Assembly (NCBI GenBank): GCA_016808115.1
Contig: JAEQBH010004127.1
Location: 124,001 to 188,000, forward strand
Direction of reading: 5' to 3'
Length of the DNA stretch: 64,000 nt
Source of the DNA: Tetrastigma voinierianum
Lineage: Eukaryota > Streptophyta > Magnoliopsida > Vitales > Vitaceae
Below, one piece after another: positions 57,915 through 64,000 of the stretch (positions are counted from its first letter, which is position 1; each line of letters starts with the position of its first letter). Position numbers and translations under genes: made by a program. Below the pieces are notes generated by a model. That model had not been told where the DNA came from. It saw only the letters and a program-made list of their open reading frames with translations, and searched no databases.

Positions 57915-60900
57915 TGTAACGCCCCTTCCCTTAGCCGTGGCAGGTGAGGGGACACCACACAGAATAGTGACTTCTTAACCTGATTTTTTGACATTAGTGG
58001 GCTCATTTCAACCATAAATTCATAATGACATAAACTTATAAGACTACCACAATAGTGGTGTTTAAAAGTGTCTTGCTTATACATTTGAGTCCATGCACTT
58101 GTATTTACCTGAGTTGCACTATCTCAAAATATTACATTCATGTTTTTAACAAAATAGTTTTAGGACCTACATCGGGAAAGGATAATCTTGTGTTGGCGCT
58201 TGGCAAATGCGGGGATGTTTATGTGACATACTGCTGATGCTACAGTTGACCTCATACTAAGCGCCTGCTTAGTGGAAAGAAAGCAGATAACATATATGAC
58301 CACTTCATGAGTAGTCCTCATTTGATATATACATTTAAATGATGATCAAAATTTGGTAAACTTGTGAGATATACTCAGCTGATTAAATTTTCTGGACTAT
58401 ATCGAAATATTGAAACAAATATTGGTGGATATTTTACAAAATATCAGGAAAGAAAAATTATATAAAATTTATGAAAATACTTAGAAAATTTAAAAAATGA
58501 TAAAAATAGTAAAATACATATTAGAGTTATTTAATATTATAAATTAAATTTATAATTACTAAATTAAATATATAATTTAATATTATTACAAGTAGTTATT
58601 TTAATTAATTATTGAAATGAAATGTATTTATATAGATATTGAGAAATGATTCATATCTTAATTAAGGTTAAAATTAAAATCAAATGAATTTGGATAATCA
58701 TTTTATTATTACATTGAATATGTTATTATTTTATATTATTCGGATATTATTTTATTTTCTTTTTATTATTACGAATATTGTAGATAATGAAAAATTCAAA
58801 ATATTAGATATTATAATGTGTAAATGAGATATCCAGGAACAAAATTTTGGAAATACCGGCGATATTTGAGTTATGATAAGGTCGACACGATATCCTCAGA
58901 TAGTCGACGATCAAATTTCAGAATTTCGGGCAAATTTCGGTGAAATCGCCGAAATATCGGCGATTTATCGGTTTTTCACCGATATTTCCCGATTTCGCCA
59001 ATATTTCGGCTACTTTTTTTTGTGCCAAAAAACATCAAAATTCTGCAACTTTCTGGATTTTCGAGCACGAAGTGAAACCATGGGTTTGCCATCCTTCTGC
59101 CGGCTAACAAACACTATTATATAGATTTCAAATAAAACTTATATAACCTTTAATATTCACATTATTTTTACATTATTAATTAACATTATCCACTTCAAAA
59201 TTTTATTTTTCAAGAATCCTTTCATATTTTCAAAATTTAAAAAATTAAAAATTAATTTGATGTATAAATATTAAGATAAAATTTTGTTATAAATTAATAT
59301 GAAATGTAATAATATTCACATACAACTATCAATTTAAAAAAATCAACATTTATATAATTATTTTAGCATAAATAATAAATAATCTATTTCTTATTTGAAT
59401 TTGATTATAATATGTTTCTTCAAAATAAATGAAGTTAAAAAATAAAATTAATTTTATTTGTTAATAAATAATATAATCTCAGTAATTCTATATTATCATA
59501 TTATTTAGTTGATATATCTTTTTTAATATTATAATATCTAATATTTTGAGATTTTCATTATTATCTATGTTACATTATTTTGTTGATATATCTCATTTAA
59601 TATTAATTAACTCTAATATATGTATTTTACTTAATTTTGTCATTTAAATTTTTTTTATGTATTTTCATAAATTTTATATAATTTTATCTTTTCAAATGTT
59701 TTTGTAAAAATATCCACCCGATATTCTGGAAATATTTGAATATATTATAAAATCATTCTGATATATCTGTATTCTGGAATATTTTTATTCATGGATATAT
59801 CAACTGAATATATGTTTGAAATTTCTATCTATATCTATATTTATTTATATAATAAGTAGTATTTTCTATTTTTTTAATTAAGTTATTTTAGTTAAAACAT
59901 ATTTTAATTACATTTAAAGAAATAAGAAATAAATTATTTTTAAATATTATGAAAAATATTTTATAAAAATGTTGATTTCTTAAATTTGATAGTTGTGATG
60001 TGAATGTTTTTTATATTGATATTAATTTATATTAAAAATTATCTTAATATTTTATATTAATCAAATTAATTTTAATTTTTAAAAATTTTTAAAAAATATG
60101 AAAGGATTATTGAAAAATAAAATGAAGTAGTATGTTAATTAATAATGTAAAAATATTCATATGTACAAGATAATATAATTTTTATTTGCATCTTGTATAT
60201 AATAACAAAGCTTGCTAGCATAAGGAGATGGGCCGGTTCATTCACACTTTGCTGGGTTGAATGAAGTCATGAATTAAAAAATTTTAATGCTTTAGGCTTC
60301 AATATAAAAATCATCAAAATTCCGGTAAAATAAATCGAAATATCGGTTAAAAGCAGATAAATGGAAGTCAATATTAATGAAAGTGCAAGAAAAATGCGAA
60401 ATTTCATATGATAACTATCGGTGGAGAGGGATATCAATAATAGGCCTCCGCCGATAACGCGAAATATTGACAATATTTCACTGATATTTCTCGACATTTT
60501 GTTTCCTGCATTTAAGATAATTCACATATCAGAGTATTCATATCTCCCGTAGGAGTACATAACAAAGATTTCAGGACAGTAGGTACACTACATAACATAA
60601 CTGAGATATGCCTTAGCGGGTGATAACTTTTTGTTTTTGTGTGGTTCATTATTGATTCTTAGCATTATAAATATTTCTTTGATCTGTGAGTAACGATGAA
60701 TGAGAAGCGACACATCCTGATAGGTGCAGAAGGTGCTGGCCACAATCTTGAACGAAGTCTCTTAGGAAGCAACGAGCAGTGTGCTGCCACACGAAAAAGA
60801 AGGGCCATAACACTATGCAGGAGTGTTGTATGTGATTAGATATTACTTTGTCACATGAAGCAGGAAGTCTTAGTAGCACTAGACAAAGTCTTGAAGCCAC

Positions 60901-61834
60901 TAAGGCAGGAGTCTTGAAGCACTTACTAATCAGACATGCTTTATTCATTCACTATGGATCAACAATGACACACAATTATATATGTATTTCAAAGCATTTT
61001 ATATTGTTCTTAATAACATTTTTGTGTTTATGTAACCCATTATTTTAGGCTTGATAGGGAAAATAAATCAAGCAGAGACGAGAGAGGAGGCGAAACAGCT
61101 GGCAAAAGGTAGTTTCTTTGAGGCCAGTGGTTCGCTGAGTGAAGCAACGAGTGAGTAAGAGAAAGATGGTCTCGAGTTCACTGGGCGAAACGGGGCCTTC
61201 GCTGGCGGCAAAACCGGGCTTTATAGAGATGACACACTTTTGGCCATTTTTACCGGGTGATTTCCAACCAAAACAAAACCATGAAAAGCTGACCATGAAA
61301 CCCTGACTCAGGCTTGACCAACACATTTATGGAAGGTTAGGGTTTTCTGGCTTACATCGTTAACAAAAGAATGAACTAGGATAGTTTCCTAACCTTGATG
61401 TCTTGAAAGACTTCAACCAAGCCTTCATTTTCTTCTTTTCCTTCTCTTCTTCCTTTTCTTCCCTTTACTTGAGCAAGTAAAGCCTTGAGCAAAATGGAGA
61501 GAAAACAACCCGACTTGGTCACTTCCTGGCCAGTATGCCTAGCTCTCCCGAGCTAAAAATGGTGAGAATCCTTATCTGAAAGACAGTGTTTGTCTTAAGG
61601 TGATTTGGCTTTTCCATTTAGTCATTCTTCTTCATTCTATTTGCAAGTCACTTATAAAAAATTCTACAATGGCATACACCCTTTTATCTTAATGTCCTTT
61701 AGGTCCTTAATTGGTAATTTACCAATTTACCCTTTTTCACACTTAGCACTTAAGTTTTTGAAAAATACAAATTTTACTTTTATTATACCCTAAACATGTT
61801 ATAAAACTACTAGGGTATAATATGGGGTGTTACA
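57915..61834 (-). repeat. 3' LTR of right-hand gypsy element, containing a foldback insertion
   Basis: Starts TGTAACGCCCC and ends GGGGTGTTACA (reverse-complementary terminal 7-8 bases, as expected), directly followed by the polypurine tract. Length is 3.9 kb, but about 2.1 kb (58390-60505) is a separate AT-rich foldback element. The remaining 1.8 kb is close to the solo LTR of the same family at 48539-50646. Confidence 0.75.
58390..60505. mobile_element. AT-rich foldback element with overlapping inverted repeats
   Basis: Two long imperfect inverted repeats with different axes. Arm A 58390-58850 pairs with 59505-59760 (e.g. TTATATAAAATTTATGAAAATAC at 58457 against its complement at 59665). 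Arm B 58880-59420 pairs with 59890-60500 (e.g. ACATTATTAATTAACAT near 59171 against its complement near 60141). The outer ends carry CGATATTTC-type motifs (CGCCGAAATATCGGCGATTTATCGG at 58946-58970; ATCGGTGG and CGCCGATAACGCGAAATATTG at 60417-60475). No transposase is seen, so it is non-autonomous. Class unknown. Confidence 0.7.
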
Positions 61835-61850
61835 ATTCTCCCCCTCTGAA
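61835..61850 (-). other. Polypurine tract of right-hand gypsy element
   Basis: Plus strand ATTCTCCCCCTCTGAA, i.e. TTCAGAGGGGGAGAAT on the element strand, abutting the LTR. Confidence 0.8.
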
Positions 61851-62068
61851 CAGAATTTTGTCCTCGAAATTAATACCTGAATTTAAAAGTTGTGAGTACT
61901 GTGCCCTCATTGAACATTATGGTTCCCAAGTTGCTTCCTCAATACTATGGTGTTGCCAAAGTACTTTTACTAGAGGGACTTGTTTGTTACGCAATTGTTT
62001 CACTTCACGAGCTAAAATGGCTTTTGGTTCTTCATCATAAGTGAAGTCTGATTACACTTGTACTTGTA

Positions 62069-62269
62069 CTAGCAAGATGTATGATTAATTAGAACAGTAC
62101 CTCCGAAACATTGAGAAGTAGAAACACGTATGTAATTTGTGACTCGGAGGAGGCGAAGCGATAGAAAACCGTCGATTATTTCTAAAATCTCATAAGCTTT
62201 GATAAACCTTGGACTCAATTTTCCTTTCTTTCCAAATTGAAGTATCTTTCTCCACGGTGATACTTTCAA
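62069..62269 (-). pseudogene. Gypsy integrase C-terminal part
   Basis: K-V-S-P-W-R-K-I-L-Q-F-G-K-K-G-K-L-S-P-R-F and Y-E-I-L-E-I-I are the standard phrases of the integrase C-terminus in plant gypsy elements. V-S-T-S-Q-C stands where H-V-S-M-L-R is normal. No clear chromodomain was found in the 220 bases that follow. Confidence 0.85.
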
Positions 62270-62469
62270 GAAAACCTCATCCCTGACTTTGTACTCTCTA
62301 TCCTTTCTTTTCAGATCTACATACGACTTTTGTCTATCACTAACAGCTTTTAACCTTTACTGAATGACCCAAACTTTTTCCTTTGTTTCATTTACTATGT
62401 CAGGACCAATTACTTTATCACGAATTCAGTGCTCCGGCATCTGGGGTTCTATATTTCTGCCGTACAAAG

Positions 62470-62800
62470 CTTCATAGGGGCCATACTAATACTTGGCCAT
62501 AACTTTTTGTTATAGGTAAATTCCATAATGGGAATATACTTATCCCAACTTCCGGGAAAATCTTTAACAACCAAACATGTCCTCTAACACTTGAATCACT
62601 CTTAGATTGTCCATCTATTTGTGGATGGAAGGCGTACTTACAAAGTCGATCAGTACCTAAGGCGTGCAATTCTTTCAAAAACCTTGACATAAGCAGTGGA
62701 TCATGACGGGCACTATCATTGACAAATTCATACAGTAAGACAATCTGCATCACATATTTACATCTCCTCTAACCAATCCATGGAATAGTCAGAGTGAACT
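62470..62800 (-). pseudogene. Gypsy integrase core fragment
   Basis: Contains L-K-E-L-H-A-L-G-T, then Y-A-F-H-P-Q-I-D-G-Q-S-K-S-D (about 62600-62650), the block that follows the second catalytic Asp in gypsy integrases. Open for 93 codons at 62472-62753, after which the frame is lost. The first catalytic Asp region is damaged near 62790-62850. Confidence 0.8.
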
Positions 62801-62853
62801 TGTAAGAAGTGAAGCGGAGACTTTGTAAAGTAATTGATAATTACCTGCGCGAA

Positions 62854-63225
62854 TCATGTTTCTTTTTTGGGTGAGGAAGCAGGAACTCTGAAACCCATAG
62901 TAATTTTGTCCCACTTCCATTGTGCAATTGAAATGGGATTTAATAGACCAGACGGTACTTGATGTTCAGCTTTTACTTGCTGACAAGTCAGACATTTGGA
63001 TACATATTCTGCTATATCCCTTTTCATCCCTCGCCACCAATAGTACTGATTCAAATCCTGGTACATCTTGTTACCTCCAGGATGCATGATGAATACGATT
63101 TCATACATCAACTTATTTTTCAATTCCTTGACATTCGATACACATAATCTGTTCTTGTAATAGAGACCTCCATCTTCTTCTATAGAATAGTCAGTCTTGT
63201 CTCCATTTCCGACTAATTGTACCAT
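62854..63225 (-). pseudogene. Gypsy integrase zinc-binding fragment
   Basis: 123 codons open, with H-P-G-G-N-K-M-Y-Q-D-L, Y-Y-W-W-R-G-M-K-R-D-I and C-L-T-C-Q-Q-V-K-A-E-H, all diagnostic of the HHCC zinc-binding part. It ends W-K-W-D-K-I-T-M-G-F, where M-D-F carries the first catalytic Asp; here it reads G. Confidence 0.9.
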
Positions 63226-63249
63226 TTGTTGTAACTTGACATCATTTTT

Positions 63250-64000
63250 TTAGCATCTATCATCATCCTCTTCAAATCAGGCATAACTTTTAATTGAGCT
63301 AACAAGGCTCCATCAGATGCAAATTTCCATATACAGTGTTTCAAGGACAAAACAAAGATTGTTTTTCTACTTAAAGCATCGCCACCACATTAGCTTTTCC
63401 TAGGTGGTAATCAACTATGCATTCGTAGTCTTTGAACAACTCTAGCCACCGGCGTTGCCTCAAGTTTAGTTCCTCTTAGTTAGCAAATACTTAAGATTCT
63501 TATGATCTATAAATATTATACATTTTTCACCATATAAATAGTGTCACCATATTTTCAAAGCGAACACTCATTTGCCAGCTCCCGGATCATGTGTGAATAG
63601 TGCTCCATGCGGTTTCAAGCGTCTTGAGGCATATGCCGCCACTTTTTCATCTTGTATCAGCTACGGATCCACGCGATCCTTGAAGCATCACATATTCTCT
63701 ACGAAGTAAGTGGAGTCAACAGTGCTTTAACCCAATTATTTTCTTTGCTTGATCACAACAGTTGACATTTGTCATCCCATTCAAACTTCACCCCTTTCCA
63801 GAGTAACTTAGTAAGTGTAGATGCTATGACAGAGAATCCCTTTATGATTTGTCGGTAATACCAGTTAAGCCCAAGAAACTTCTCACCTCTGTCACATTTC
63901 GAGGCGGTTTCCAATTCACAGTCGCATCGATCTTCTCAGGGTCAACTCTAATACCCTCTATAGACACAATATGGCCTAGGAATGACACTTCCTTAAACGA
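63250..64000 (-). pseudogene. Gypsy RT end and RNase H
   Basis: From the right edge: S-L-V/G-H-I-V-S, G-I-R-V-D-P-E-K-I (about 63925-63955), V-R-S-F-L-G-L-T-G-Y-Y-R (about 63850-63890) and F-E-W-D-D-K-C. RNase H follows with Y-A-S-R-R-L-K near 63630, D-H-K-N-L-K-Y-L near 63490-63515 and R-R-W-L-E-L near 63440. A D-Y-H-L-G-K-A-N-V-V-A segment near 63380-63410 closes it. Several single-base shifts; the first catalytic Asp of RNase H is not seen. Confidence 0.85.

Larger units (their letters stand above)
61851..64000 (-). mobile_element. Ty3/gypsy retrotransposon, minus strand, 3' half of pol
   Basis: From right to left: end of RT, RNase H, integrase (zinc-binding, core, C-terminal part), short untranslated end, polypurine tract and the LTR ending at 57915. 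The rest (RT start, protease, gag, 5' LTR) lies beyond the window. This order on the minus strand is that of gypsy elements. Confidence 0.85.

Overview
This window is nuclear DNA from a flowering plant. The evidence is layer on layer of Ty1/copia and Ty3/gypsy LTR retrotransposons, an endogenous pararetrovirus (family Caulimoviridae) and a decayed TIR-type NBS-LRR (TNL) resistance gene. Grasses lack TNLs, so a eudicot or magnoliid is likely; the species cannot be told from the sequence. No intact host gene is visible. Every coding region found is broken by stops and short indels.

Layout. 1-2.6 kb: 3' part of a copia element (RT, RNase H, 3' LTR). 3.2-4.9 kb: a non-coding, LTR-like repeat with GTCGCGAC palindromes. 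5.24-5.53 kb: six exact 50-bp tandem repeats. 5.8-10.9 kb: a caulimovirid insertion whose promoter/leader segment occurs twice as ~1 kb inverted arms around a protease-RT-RNase H remnant. 11.4-15.3 kb: a TNL pseudogene on the minus strand, with recognisable exon borders. 15.9-17.8 kb: a truncated gypsy LTR. 17.8-46.0 kb: one minus-strand gypsy element with ~2.8 kb LTRs. Its left (3') LTR is split by 18 kb of a second, gag-protease-only family that primes on tRNA-Asp. That family is present as copy 1 (18.7-25.3 kb plus 35.1-36.8 kb) with copy 2 (25.3-35.1 kb) nested inside copy 1's LTR, flanked by CTTTA on both sides. Copy 2 alone keeps a GC-rich second reading region at 30-32 kb.

From 46.8 to 47.8 kb there is an array of hairpin-forming repeats (AAGTGTCTC...GAGACACTT). 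From 47.9 to 54.9 kb a second copy of the first copia family is interrupted by two gypsy solo LTRs, each with a recognisable 5-bp target duplication (ATTTT and CAAAG). From 54.9 to 57.9 kb one LTR-like fragment is itself interrupted by another GTCGCGAC-type repeat. From 57.9 kb to the window end there is a minus-strand gypsy element whose LTR contains a ~2.1 kb AT-rich foldback element with overlapping inverted repeats, followed by its polypurine tract and pol domains (integrase, RNase H, end of RT).

The layering gives relative ages: gypsy first, then gag-pro copy 1, then copy 2; and copia B first, then the two gypsy LTRs. Related copies differ mainly by 1-5 bp indels, so part of the apparent decay may be consensus error in the assembly. 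I found no convincing new functional system. The most informative objects are the inverted pararetrovirus, the self-nested gag-pro family with its extra ORF, the hairpin array and the foldback element.
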